A stretch of 64,000 nt of DNA, taken from the NCBI GenBank assembly GCA_025345505.1, contig JANVCC010000013.1, positions 585,215-649,214 on the forward strand, written 5' to 3'. Each line of letters starts with the position of its first letter. Position 1 is the first letter of the stretch. Shown here in pieces: positions 47,001 to 57,272 of this stretch. The translations under genes were made by a program, and so were the position numbers. The notes beneath the pieces are model-generated. The model saw only the letters and a program-made list of their open reading frames with translations. It was not told the DNA's origin and did no database searches. The DNA comes from Todiramphus chloris collaris (Eukaryota; Chordata; Aves; Coraciiformes; Alcedinidae).

Positions 47001-49895
47001 TAAACGAAAGTGACTCAACAAGTTTGTTATGGAATTTCAAGATTGCTGCAAATACTACTTGAAAGGCAATTTTCCCTCAGTCTTTTTCAGCATTTATCCA
47101 GTGCAATGTCTGACATACACTGCAGCTGATAAACAAAGGAGTAATTATTGGCTTTACTACTACAGTTAAACTTCTGTCACAATTCAGAAGTTTGTGCTAG
47201 AAGCCTTACCAGTGTCTTTAGGATGTGCAGGTGGACCTTGCCGGGGGTTATCTATATATAAAATAGAGATTTAGAAAAAACAAACAAAAAGAAAAGGTTA
47301 CAATATCAAAAGTGGACTACAACACAGTAACTTTGAAAGGGACTAGGGAAGACTAACAAATAGTTCTACACTGTTCAGAAGTTCTTGTTAGGTCAGTCTT
47401 ACCAGGGCCTCTAGGATTTGCAGATGGATCTGGCTTGGGGTCCTCTGTAGACAAACAGAGTGAAAGTCAGCAAAGGTACTCGTGTACTGCTGCAGAGCAT
47501 ACAGTGACCCTCAAAGACTATCCAAGCTAAAAAATGGTATCAAATCTTGTCCATATCATTTTCCTGTACTTTAATTAGCTAATGCTCTATTTGATTATTT
47601 TAGGTTAAGTGCTGTACTTCAATACAATTAACAGTGCTTCTACTTATATTAGCCTGTATGTTGTACACTTGCTGTAAGTGAACATAAACAGAAGAACTCA
47701 CTGTTATGCAGCACTTTACTTTGTGCATTTTATTTCAATCATAGAACTTTTAAAGTTTTTTACCAGGTACAGATAACTTGGTAACTCGGTTGGTTCCTCT
47801 TTTAAAACTACCAGATTTTATCCAATAATAAAAGTTGGTACCTCACTTAAACAAAACAAAACCAAACCAACCAAACAAAAACAAGAGAAAGATGCAAGGT
47901 ATATACAACAGAACTATAAATACACTCCCCACAATGACACATCATTTAGCTTGCCACCAAATAGGAGACGAGATCTTAGCAGTTATCTCTGTATTGTTTG
48001 GTCAGTGTCTTTGTTGCCCACACCAAGCTAACATACCAGCAGTGCTTTTCTAAAACTGTGATTTCACCAACAGCTTAACCAATCCAGCAGCCCATTTCCC
48101 CTGTACGCCACTTCTTCTTGACATTGCATAGCCTTGCTTCCTCCCAGATCTAGCACAAGTCAGAGCAGGTCTCCTTAGGCTCTCTGCATATTCAGAATAA
48201 AGAGGCAGACCCCTCCAGAGCACAGTTCTAGGACCCCAGCTTAGGCTTGCAATCTTATAAAGCATCCTCTCTCTTCAATTACCTGAACCATCTGATTAAT
48301 TCAGTCAATTGTTTCTCAGTTAGCCAACTCTTGTTTTCAAAAATGTCAGCAGCTGGAAACAGACTGCTTTAAGAGAGACAAAATTCCAAAGGGCTATATC
48401 AAACAGAGCAGCAAACAGTGCTACTGTTCTACAACCATATGCCCTACATTGGGAAAGCTGCCTGCACTGCAACAGGTGTAGTGATGGTACTCAGAAAGCA
48501 ACTGTGCATTATTATCTGCCTAACTGGATGCATCTTTTACCGGCTGAGTGAAAACAATATTGCAACTTCTGCTGCTGTCCACACTGCAGAGCTGAAGCAC
48601 ATTAGGAGGAGTAACTCATATTATTGCAAAAAGATTGATGTTTCCTTGTGCTAAGAGGATTACTTCCTGGAAAGGGATTATTTCAGATTTAAAAACTACT
48701 TCCATTAAGTAATAGTTTATGGAATTAGTGCCATCTAGTGAAGACACAGCAATGAAACAAGTACGGCTTGGGTAAGAAATGACTGAAATACAAACAGGTT
48801 TTGTGATTCAGACCTTTAAAAATGAAGGTAAATAAACATAAGTAGACTGCAATTGTTTTTATCTGCAGTCTGTTACCTTAATCAACTCAGTGCCCTTACT
48901 ACACTTAGATAATAAAGGATGGATAGACCTTGCACCAAGTGCTACTGAGCAGTATCCAGGAAAATATGATACTCACCAGGTTGAAGAGCATCTTCTAAGT
49001 TGAAACCTATAAAGAAAGGATGGAAATTTTAAATGTAATATCAAAATGGAAATACTTCTAGACTATTTTTACAGAAAATGCACCTGACAATGTTTTCACT
49101 AAGAATACAACGGCATGCTAATTCAACACCAGCCCATGGAAGACCACCACAGAGTTACCAGGCATTATCTGAGAAACTACATGCTGCTTTTGGTGATCAT
49201 AGTGCATGGCAAGGGCCAGCTCAAGGTGAGCAAGCTCAAAACATGCAGACCGAAAGCCAACAGGAAAGATTCTCACAGGGTCTTTAAGCTTTTGATATTG
49301 AAATGTAAATTTGTGAAAGCACTAGCAGAAGATACCAAAATTTAGAAATCCTCTTGCTACTAGGGAACTGCTTTCTTTTGTAGAAATATCCAACTCTGTC
49401 TGCCACTAAATTGAAAATTCAGGCTCTCAAACAAGCCAAGTAGATCTCACCAGAATCTGATGGTGGCGTCCTCGGAGGTGGAAGAGGCTTCTTTGTAGTG
49501 TCTGTCAAGGAAGATTAGGAAAAAAAAAAAAGTAAATACTATTTAATACACTGTTCAGAAGATAGATGAAGGGCCTATGTAAGCCTGTGTCTAGACAATG
49601 AAAAGCACAAGATCAAGTCTATACATCAAGACATTTTCCCCTTAAGAGGGATCTCTGGGTTTTCCCAAGGACAAATTTCAGTTCTATGTGGTCAACATTT
49701 TGACATACCCAAAGCTGAATCCTTCCACTGAGGTTTAAACGAATATGTGGGGAAGGTGTCATGCTTGGCCATGCAGTGATACTTGGAAACAAATAAGTCA
49801 AAACAGCAGCTACTATTTTCCCACCTACTTCCCAAAATTTGCAAAAGTGTAGTAATTACCAAATGCATCTTCTAAGTTGAAATCGTCAAAATTGC
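41074..49895 (-). CDS. CD99: CD99 antigen (MIC2), 10 exons visible, 5' end missing
   Basis: CD99 is a heavily O-glycosylated type I membrane protein acting in leukocyte adhesion and transendothelial migration. The exons on the minus strand are 49860-49895, 49451-49501, 48977-49006, 47403-47444, 47210-47251, 45671-45742, 44609-44650, 43946-44056, 43049-43105 and 41074-41099. All are GT-AG and phase 1, covering about 177 codons to the stop. Order: acidic F-D-D-F-N-L-E-D-A-F, proline module, F-N-L-E-D-A-L, two P-rich modules, F-D-D-S-D-L-S-N-G-K, polar linker, transmembrane helix with I-A-Y-Q-K-K-K-L-C-F-K, then a tail with N-M-E-S-H-R and V-Q-R-T-L-L-E-N. The Y-Q-K-K-K-L-C-F-K, M-E-S-H-R and Q-R-T-L-L-E motifs are diagnostic of CD99. 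Signal peptide and first acidic exons are not visible, so the gene must extend right. Confidence 0.94.
43049..43105 (-). CDS. CD99: CD99 cytoplasmic exon
   Basis: The exon is 57 nt, phase 1 to phase 1, with acceptor gtttcccag and donor GTAAGA. It encodes D-E-E-N-V-N-M-E-S-H-R-G-A-Q-S-E-P-P, aligned with the E-V-D-M-E-S-H-R-N-A-N-A-E-P segment of human CD99. XG has no equivalent exon, so its tail is shorter. Confidence 0.95.
43946..44056 (-). CDS. CD99: CD99 transmembrane exon
   Basis: The exon is 111 nt, phase 1 to phase 1. It encodes G-A-I-A-G-I-V-S-A-V-F-A-T-V-V-G-A-V-S-S, then F-I-A-Y-Q-K-K-K-L-C-F-K-Q-S. The juxtamembrane F-I-A-Y-Q-K-K-K-L-C-F-K is the same as in human CD99. The acceptor is preceded by a purine-interrupted T tract. 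Confidence 0.96.
44609..44650 (-). CDS. CD99: CD99 polar linker exon
   Basis: The exon is 42 nt, phase 1 to phase 1, with acceptor atttttacag and donor GTAAAT. It encodes R-K-G-S-N-P-N-N-V-E-E-S-E, corresponding to the H-R-K-E-G-E-E-A-D linker of human CD99 before the membrane. Confidence 0.9.
45671..45742 (-). CDS. CD99: CD99 acidic plus glycine-rich exon
   Basis: The exon is 72 nt, phase 1 to phase 1, with acceptor tttttatag and donor GTAAGA. It encodes N-F-D-D-S-D-L-S-N-G-K-L-P-K and then a G-G-G-D-G-S-G-S-N run. It is homologous to XG exon 5 and to the S-D-A-D-L-A-D-G plus glycine-rich region of human CD99. Confidence 0.95.
47210..47251 (-). CDS. CD99: CD99 proline module exon (second)
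   Basis: The exon is 42 nt, phase 1 to phase 1, with acceptor atatatatag and donor GTAAGG. It encodes N-P-R-Q-G-P-P-A-H-P-K-D-T. It has the same length and layout as the exon at 47403-47444, so the pair looks like an exon duplication. Confidence 0.88.
47403..47444 (-). CDS. CD99: CD99 proline module exon (first)
   Basis: The exon is 42 nt, phase 1 to phase 1, with acceptor tttgtctacag and donor GTAAGA. It encodes D-P-K-P-D-P-S-A-N-P-R-G-P. It corresponds to the D-P-R-P-P-N-P-P-K-P region of human CD99. Confidence 0.92.
48977..49006 (-). CDS. CD99: CD99 acidic micro-exon
   Basis: The exon is only 30 nt, phase 1 to phase 1, with acceptor tctttatag and donor GTGAGT. It encodes F-N-L-E-D-A-L-Q-P, a repeat of the F-N-L-E-D-A-F module at 49860-49895 and equivalent to F-D-L-G-D-A-V in human CD99. 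Confidence 0.92.
49451..49501 (-). CDS. CD99: CD99 K-K-P-L-P-P module exon
   Basis: The exon is 51 nt, phase 1 to phase 1, with acceptor ccttgacag and donor GTGAGA. It encodes T-T-K-K-P-L-P-P-P-R-T-P-P-S-D-S, matching the N-K-K-P-T-A-I-P-K-K-P-S-A linker of human CD99 and XG exon 4 next door. Confidence 0.92.
49860..49895 (-). CDS. CD99: CD99 acidic module exon, most 5' exon clearly recognised
   Basis: The exon is 36 nt, phase 1 to phase 1, with acceptor ttcttctacag and donor GTAATT. It encodes N-F-D-D-F-N-L-E-D-A-F. Because it opens in phase 1 and has no start codon, at least a signal-peptide exon must lie further right. Confidence 0.93.
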
Positions 49896-50232
49896 CTGTA
49901 GAAGAAAAAAAGCAACAGTAAGAAAATGCTTTTCTTACTCAAAACCAACACTTATTAGCCATAAACATGTCTTTGATCTATCTAGAAGTATGTTTTCTGC
50001 TTTCTGCATCAGATGAGAATATTTTGAGTCAGGGCTGAAGACAGATGTTCTTCTCTATTTCTCCAAACCACTACCCACACACCTCTTCAGAAAAAAAAAG
50101 GAACAGCAATACAAATTGTCTCTATAGAAAGGATCCAGAATATATACTTCTACAGTCAATGTAATGCACTTAATCCTTTATTCTCGCCATGGCTGTTGCA
50201 TACTTTCTTAGTGCCATTCATCTTCTTTCCAC

Positions 50233-50980
50233 TGAACCACAAAATGAACAGGGGCACAGCCCCAATTCACAAGATTCAAGTGTGAAGAAGAGCCATGGAC
50301 CACAAAGGCTGGTATGAAAGTTATATGAGTGGGTAATGGATTTAATACCTTGCCAGTAAAAATTAATTTTGATGGGTTTAAAAGCCTTATATTTGCTCCA
50401 GTGTGGGGTCCCTGCCATGGGAGACAGTCCTCCATGAATTTCTCTAACGTGAGTCTTTCCCATGGGGCTGCAGTTTTTCACAGACTGCTCAAGTGTGGGT
50501 CCCTTCCACACAGTGTGGTCCTTCAGAGTTGTACTGCTCCAGTGCAGGCTTCCCACTGGGTCACAGCCTCCTTCAGGTGCATGCACTTGCTCCAATACGG
50601 GGTTCTCCATGGGCTGCAGGCGGGCATCTGCTCCACCATGAACCTCCATGGGCTGCAGGGGCTCAGCCTGCCATCTCACCAAAGGCTGCAGGGGAATCTC
50701 TGCTCTGGCACACCTCCCCCACTCCTTCTTCACTGACCTTGGTGCCTGTATAGATGCTTCTCTCACATCTCCCTCCCCTCTCTGCTGCAGTTTTTCCAGA
50801 ACTTTTTTTTTTCCCCTTTGGAATACTTTATCACAGAGGAGTTACCACCATCAGTGATTAGTTCAGCCTTGGCCAGACATGGGTCCAATTCGGAGCCAGA
50901 GGAGCTTCCAGCAGCTTCTCAGAGGAGCCACCCCTGTAGCCCCTCCCTTGCCACCAAAACTGCCACACAAAGCCAACACA
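50233..50980 (-). mobile_element. Solo LTR of an avian endogenous retrovirus, minus strand
   Basis: On the minus strand the element starts TGTGTTGGCTTTGTGTGGCA and ends GGTTCA. On the plus strand it is flanked on both sides by CCAC (50229-50232 and 50981-50984), which may be a 4-bp target-site duplication. The repeated ccatgggctgcag blocks (50400-50700) and the agcagcttctcagaggagcc block are features I associate with common bird LTRs. No internal retroviral genes adjoin it, so it appears to be a solo LTR in CD99 sequence. Confidence 0.65.
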
Positions 50981-50984
50981 CCAC

Positions 50985-53473
50985 TCCAGACAGATTAAGT
51001 TTCATTTTCAGCCCTTAGGAAAAAGCAACATTTTCTCTTGCTGCATCAGGTCAGTTACTAGAGCTAATGCTGCTTACCCAGCCAACTGCAAACACACTAA
51101 CTCAATATACTCATGATGCAAACTCATTTCACAGCATGTGTGATCTCAGCAGCAGAGGCTTGTAAGATAAATGGACAGCTAAAACAACTGCTTGGGATAT
51201 TTCTGATAGTTCAGCATTCCTACTTTCACCGAAGCATGGCAAAAGAAAATGGCACAAAAATAGCTACCAGCTGTTGAAGAAAAAGTCATCCAAATATACC
51301 ACTCCAGCCCTAAAGAACTTGATACTGGATATCAATCCAGCCAGAAGAAAACTTAATTCCAGCCAGAGCTACCTTACTTCAGAAGATAAATGCATAAGCA
51401 TTGATGTGCCTGGCTTTGCCTCTAAGAATATAGCTACGGAAGAGGAGTCAGAACTGGCTAATGCAAAGTCTGAAGAGAGGAATAAAAACCAAACACTTCA
51501 CTCCAGGTGGGGAGCATAAGCTCTTTTAGATACTTAGCTCATGAAAACTGCTTCACAGAATGCAAAATATTTGCAGGTTGTTTATCTGAAGCCCACATCA
51601 TTTTCCAATACAGTCTTTAAAACCTCAATAAAATGAACAGCTGCTAAGATCCAAATCTCAGTTACCTCTTAAGTTGCCCCTTTGTTTAGACTACACCGAG
51701 AAATCTCCATATTAACAGGCAAAAAAAAGGTCAAAACACTCAAGAGGAATTTGAGCAGGTATTTGCATAGTTGATCCTCAAACTCAAATTCTGGTTTGTT
51801 TGTTTTCTCAAGTACATACACAGTTCTCAGGCTACAGTCCCCCAGGGAGGAATGCCTGAGACAGGACATGATCAGGTATCTCCTAGCCTAACTCCAAGGT
51901 GGCAGGCAGAAGGGTCTTGTGAGAGTGCATGCTCCTCAAAACACTCTACCAGAGTAGCAACCAGAGGACAACCAACCACCATCTCTTAAAACTATCTATC
52001 TCAAGGTTAACGCTGTATCACTAAGACAATGAATGTTACATTGGTGGGTATATTTCAAAAGTACTATTTGGTTTTTTTAGAAAGAGTGGGAGAGGGAAAA
52101 CCAAGCACCTATACTCAACGTTACGCTTTGGTGCAGCTGAAGTTTTTTACCTGGAGTAGAAAAGAGGCTATATGAAGTGTCCCCCACTGCCACAAGGAAA
52201 CTTAGTCTGACAACTCAGAATGGTTTCAGCTGCAGTGGTTTCCCCTCAAAAGGAGGAAACCAGTACAGAGAGAGTGCATTCTGTGACATGGCTATTTTAA
52301 CGGTTTGTTTTCACACCTGATTTTCATGGAGAAAAAAAATTAGGATGAAATTGCTGACTGCCAATCTCACATAAGAAATGCTCTGAGAGAGCAACAAACA
52401 AATTTGAGAGTTAATAAAAAAGAAAAAAAAAAAATTCTATATTGACTGGAATTACTCACTATTCTGCAACTACAGTTCTGCTTTCCAAGCATGCAGCAAG
52501 GCAGATGTCAGGGTCTTCAAATACATTACCTCAAAAAAATAGCAGAAAATAGACAAGCTTACAAAACTTGTGATGATAAAGTGCACTCTGAAGTGCTGGC
52601 AGTCTGTTTTGCTAGCAAAGACAGGGTGTTTCCCCACTGTTCATGATAAACTTTCCTATGTCTTTAAAGCACTCACTTTTACAACTGTACTCACTCAGCT
52701 TTTAGTATGGGTGGATCCAACTAAACCAGAAGTTCAGTTTCTTAGACTGAGAGAGGCTCAGTACCAGGAGTTCATCTTGTTCCAAGAAAGAAACAGACAG
52801 CAGAGATAAAGCTACAGAACTAGACAGAATAAAGGTAGTAGCAGGATCCAAGAAGAAAAAGTCAGCAAGAAAATGCTGCACTCCCTAGAGGTTTAAGAAG
52901 CACCCAGAGTTAACTGAGCTTATGAGCATTTTCTTAGTCTAAGCAAAGATAATTGCAAATAAAGCAGATATTACATCGCATACAGAGCAAAATATGTAAG
53001 TATTTCTAGGCCCTAGGGGCATAAGCAGATTCCAGAACATTTCAGAACCGTCTATACTATTTTCTTTCCATGTCTGTAGCTCAAATACCAAGATCTCAAG
53101 AGGCAGATATTCAGCAAGCTGTCCCCAGTAATCTGCACAGTTTGTGTCAGATGGGGAAAAACCAGCAGATAAAACAAAAAAAGCAAAAAGGAGCTTTTGA
53201 AAAGCTAATGAGCTAGAGGGTTTTCAAGAGACACAAGTAACTATGCCAATAGAAGTCCTTTGCAAAGACCCATCACCACTCTTAGATACTTACTGCTACA
53301 TTATTAGATTATTCATATTTACATTCCACTGCAGAAGCTGATGAGAGCTTTGGAAGGTTCCTCCATTAGTCACGTGTACGGCAACACACCAAGAAAGGAG
53401 ACTTGTGATGAATCACCAAACATAACTGACTTGTGCAACAGACTTGAGTTCTGTTTTTCTAAAAATCGTGCTG
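50985..53473. other. CD99 intron, no exon recognised
   Basis: About 2.5 kb without a convincing exon or repeat. Donor- and acceptor-like sites occur, but none bounds a stop-free phase-1 exon with CD99-like content. Confidence 0.45.
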
Positions 53474-53537
53474 CTCTCCTTCTTCCTTCCTTTCCTCCCT
53501 CCCTTCCTTTCCCCCTTCCTTCCTCCCCTCCCTCTCC
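53474..53537 (+). repeat. 64-nt pure polypyrimidine tract
   Basis: Only C and T from 53474 to 53537, with CCTTCCTT and CCTCCCT units and near mirror symmetry. Such tracts can form triplex DNA. It lies about 150 nt left of a CR1 tail. Confidence 0.93.
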
Positions 53538-53682
53538 AGTACTCTGTGCACTACAGGGTGCCACAGACCCTGCATGCTGCAGTTGGTCTTCTAGTTGTAG
53601 GCCTACAGACTATGTGGCAGTGGTCAGTTTGTCCACATCCCACCACTGGATGTTATCCCTTGTAAGTGGCCAGCTAATTTAT

Positions 53683-54445
53683 AATCATACAATCAGAGAA
53701 TATTTCAAATTGGAAAGAAACCCACAGATCCCAACTCCCTGCTTCTTGCAGGACAACCTAAAACTCAGAGCATCATCCAGATGCTCCTTGGACTCTGACA
53801 GGCTTGGTGCCATGATGACTACCCTGGAGAGCCTGTTCCAGTGACTGACCACCCTCTCAGTGAAAAGCCTTTTCCTAATGTCCCCTCTGAACTTCCCCTG
53901 ATGCAGCTTCATTCCATTTCCTCAGGTTCTATCACTGGTCACCAGAGAGAGGAGGTCAGCACCTCCCCCTCTGCTGTCCCCCTTGAGGAAGTTGTGGATG
54001 GTGATGAGGTCTACCCTCAGTCTTCTCCTCTCCAAGCTGACCAAACCAAGTGACCTCAACTGCTGCTCAATAAGCTGGCTATGCTGTGCTTGATGCACCC
54101 CGGGACATGGTTGGCCCTTTTAGTTGCCAGGGCACACTGTTGACTTATGTTTGACTTGCCATCATCCCAAACCCCTAGAGTGCTTTCTGTGGGGCTGCTC
54201 TCCAGCCTCTTGTCCCCAAGTCTGTACATATAACCAGTATTATCCCATCCCTGATGCAGAATCCAGAACTTGCTCTTGTTAAACTTCATGCAGTTGGTGA
54301 TTGCCCAACTTTGATCTGTTCTACTGCCCAGCAGTGCATTTTCATGAAATCTGTAAAACTCTGGAGTTCAAAGAGGCCTCTCATCTCTGTAGACTTTGCA
54401 GGAGGTTTGGCAGCCCTCCTGGGGAATGAGGATGCTGTCAGCCAC
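53683..54445 (-). mobile_element. CR1 LINE, 3' part, minus strand
   Basis: The left end is a diverged CR1 tail (atcatacaatcagagaatat). The minus-strand translation holds R-V-V-S-H-W-N-R-L near 53835-53860 and other pieces of the CR1 reverse-transcriptase C-terminus. It is more diverged than the other copies and has several frameshifts. Confidence 0.85.
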
Positions 54446-54703
54446 TAGGACGTAAACTCTTGGGCAACCAGGTGAACAGCAGCTTCTCCAAATTCCAGCA
54501 GAAACTGGATTTTATACTCCCATGTCTTGTGCTCCTTATTCTCCTTGGGGGAGTGAAAAGATGCAGACTAGAATTCTCAGCATCTAACCATAACAGAAGC
54601 TACAGAAAATACAATAAAGTGAATACACTGAAACTTGCTCTGGAAAGATTTTAAATATCAGAACAAAGCCATAACATCCCTTACAATTGCTTTTTAAGCT
54701 TAC

Positions 54704-54751
54704 CAGAACTTGATTTCAGTCCAGGTTTTGCCCCACCGGCATTAGTTATCC
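54704..54751 (-). pseudogene. CD99: Possible dead CD99 exon (acceptor lost)
   Basis: A good donor (GTAAGC) at 54703 follows 48 nt that in phase 1 read I-T-N-A-G-G-A-K-P-G-L-K-S-S-S. This is CD99-like Gly/Lys/Pro/Ser content in the frame needed to join the next exon. At the expected left splice site, after a T tract, the minus strand reads TTTATGG with no AG, and no AG upstream gives an open phase-1 exon. It may be a degenerated module, an unusual acceptor, or coincidence. Confidence 0.35.
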
Positions 54752-54785
54752 ATAAAAAAAGACTTCTACTGTTCAGCTCATATTC

Positions 54786-54824
54786 TGATGGTTATTTTCC
54801 AACATGATGGTTATTTTCCAACAT
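54786..54824 (+). repeat. Tandem duplication, two 19-bp units
   Basis: tgatggttattttccaaca occurs twice in immediate tandem, with no substitution. Confidence 0.95.
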
Positions 54825-56553
54825 TTTCCTAAGCAGGCAAAACCAAGAGGAGCAATTTAATCACCAAAAAACTGGGAGAAGGATGACTTGGTTCTTGATA
54901 CTTTGCTGTAAGAACTGCCTTTCTAAGGTTTTAAATGGAGAACCTGGACCACAAAAACCATGCACTGCAAGGGGAAGAACATACTTAAAACTGTACTCCT
55001 CGTCTCAGCCAGGGCAGAGGTTTCAGTTGAGATCCCTCTGCATCAGGCAACTCAGATGGGATGTTTACTCCCACTGTCAAGCAGCAGTTTATAATTAGCC
55101 ATGCCTGGAGTCTCATGTAATTAAATCCTACACAGTTGGTTTCAAACCCTGTTCCTCCTACAAGTACCCCCCCCACACCTAACGGTGTTGCTTTTTAAGT
55201 ATTGTGTCCCTACAGAGCAAGAGAAAACAAAAAGCTTTGCAGAAAGTTCTGTTTAGAAAAATGAAACCCCTTTCTACCTAAAATAAATATAGTGCAAACA
55301 GAAATAACAACTGTAAATCAGCCAAAAAACACAAATTTTTTACTTCTGGGAAGTGTCTGCTTTCTGAACATCTGGAGCATTCAATAATGTATCCAATGGG
55401 AATAAATCAGCTGAGCCTTTGCTGCAACCAATAAAAAGATTTATTTCCTCTTCAAAAAAATGCATGACTACCCTAATGACTATCATATTTATTTTTTCTA
55501 CAGTGATCCAAAAGCTCCTTGTCCGAAAAGTTACTTTATTTGCAGCAATCTTCACAATACAGTACAGAAAAAGTTACGCAATTATGGGGGACGAATCTTT
55601 TTCTGAACTGACTGCTAGAGAATAGTTTTTAGATTAATCTATGATTTATTTGAATATTTTAATTGCTAACTATTCCTTCCACCCAAAAATGGCAGTATTG
55701 TATTTTTAAAAGCTTTAAAGGTTACATTTTGACTCAATTACCTAAGTAACTGTAGCCATGTGAGTGTTTTTCAACAGAACGTGGTAAAAATAAGCTATTT
55801 ACCAGTGAAGAAAATGCCATATTTTGAAGCACGGATTGGAGAATTGTGCTTGTCTAAAAGTTTCCTATGTTCTCAGCAACTTTTGTTGCCCCTTCATGCT
55901 TTAGAAAGTAGGAAAATACAAAGAGGCTCTAAACATTAGCTGTAAGCAGAGTTTTCCAGGAAGGATTTGATGTAGGAGTAAGAGGACAGAATGAATAACT
56001 CTAAATCAGCAGAAAGCATACAGAAGAACCAAGTCAACCACAAAGCTAGAGAATGAACATGATGACAACAGACCTGCCAAATGCTGAGCTGCTTATCCAG
56101 AAACAAGAAGGGCAAAAAGAGTACTGTGGAATAGTAAAAAAAGGTCTAGGAACTCCTGTGAGTCCCTGCAATCAAGCAGTGAAGGTAAAAGCAAATATTA
56201 ATCACAGCCTGCCCAGTGTAGAGTTGTCTACCAGTCTGGTTGTTTTCTTACAGTTTGTAATTCTGCACATCCACAACCAACTTGACCACTTTCCCTCCAA
56301 GCAATGGTTTGGATGTTTCGTGATTTTCTTCTTGTTACAACCCTTGGTGGCAAACCAACATCAAACATCAAATGGCAGAGCCACAGGTCCCAGATGTCCT
56401 CCTTAAGCTTAAAAGAGCTTCCAAATCTCTGTCACTAACAGCAGCTTAGAAGGAGCTAAAGTATTTTCTGTGCTTCAGGCACAGTTGTTTCTTGCTGAGA
56501 GCCCCTCCCCCACAAATTCAAAATATTCAAAACCCATCTGATCGTTCTCCTGG
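54825..56553. other. CD99 upstream or intronic DNA, no exon established
   Basis: Nothing is firmly recognised. A 51-nt stop-free phase-1 candidate bounded by AG and GT lies at 55803-55853 on the minus strand, but its translation does not resemble CD99. Confidence 0.4.
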
Positions 56554-56558
56554 GCAAC

Positions 56559-57267
56559 TGTTGGGGTTTTGGGGAGTTATTCTGTTTGCCTTCTTCTCTT
56601 AAAGAATTTTTCCATACTTGTTCCTCAAGGAGATAAATTGCTGTACTTAAGAGAGGCCACAGGTCCAGCCAGACGAATAAAGGGGGTTGGGTGGAGCCCC
56701 TAGGGCTCTTGTTTTGCTCCCTGAATTCGAGGTGAGGAGAAGCTGCTCGTGGTGCAGAGAACTCATCCCCACTGCGTCTCCTTCTACCCCTGTTGCCTCC
56801 TGAGGATCTGGTGGGACACCAGGATCAGCGTGGAGAGAGATTGTCCCTGCTGTGTCTCCTACTTCTCCTTCTGCCCCTGCTGTCTCCCGAGGATCCTGCT
56901 GGACACCGGGATCGGCTGCCCAGGGGGGTTTGTGAAGTGGGCTTTCCGTCGGCCATTGCCAAGTGAGGCCTGAGCTGGCTCTGGAGCAGCGGGGAGACCA
57001 TCGCGCCCTCCCTGCTCACCGGGAGCCCCCGAGAGGTTGGCACTGGGTTCCTGGCACTGTTTCCTGTTACTGCTGTAGTTAGTGTTGTTTGATTGCCTTG
57101 TTATATATATATATATTTAGTAAAGAACGGTTATTCTTATTCCTCATCTTTGCCTGAAAGCCCCTTAATTTCAGAATTACAAGCATTCGGAGGGGAGGGG
57201 GTTGCATTTCCATTCCAAGGGGGACTCCTGCCACCCTTGGCAGACACCTGTCTTTCAAGCCAAGACA
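56559..57267 (+). mobile_element. Solo LTR of an ERVL-like endogenous retrovirus with 5-bp duplication
   Basis: The element begins TGTTGGGGTTTTGGG and ends CAAGACA, a proper TG...CA LTR of 709 bp. It is flanked by perfect GCAAC repeats at 56554-56558 and 57268-57272. Five-base duplications fit ERVL. It has AATAAAG near 56676 and the block tatttagtaaagaacggtta with ccccttaatttcagaattac, which I associate with abundant bird ERVL LTRs. No internal genes adjoin it. Confidence 0.88.
57099..57116. repeat. Short (TA)n run inside the ERVL LTR
   Basis: About eight TA dinucleotides (tatatatatatatat) lie in the right half of the solo LTR, just before tttagtaaagaacgg. Confidence 0.9.
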
Positions 57268-57272
57268 GCAAC

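Noticed and set aside
50218-50766. 182-codon minus-strand frame
   Set aside because: It lies wholly within the solo LTR and reflects its repeated ccatgggctgcag blocks.
53341-53844. 167-codon plus-strand frame
   Set aside because: It spans the polypyrimidine tract and the antisense of a CR1 tail, so it is composite and not a gene.
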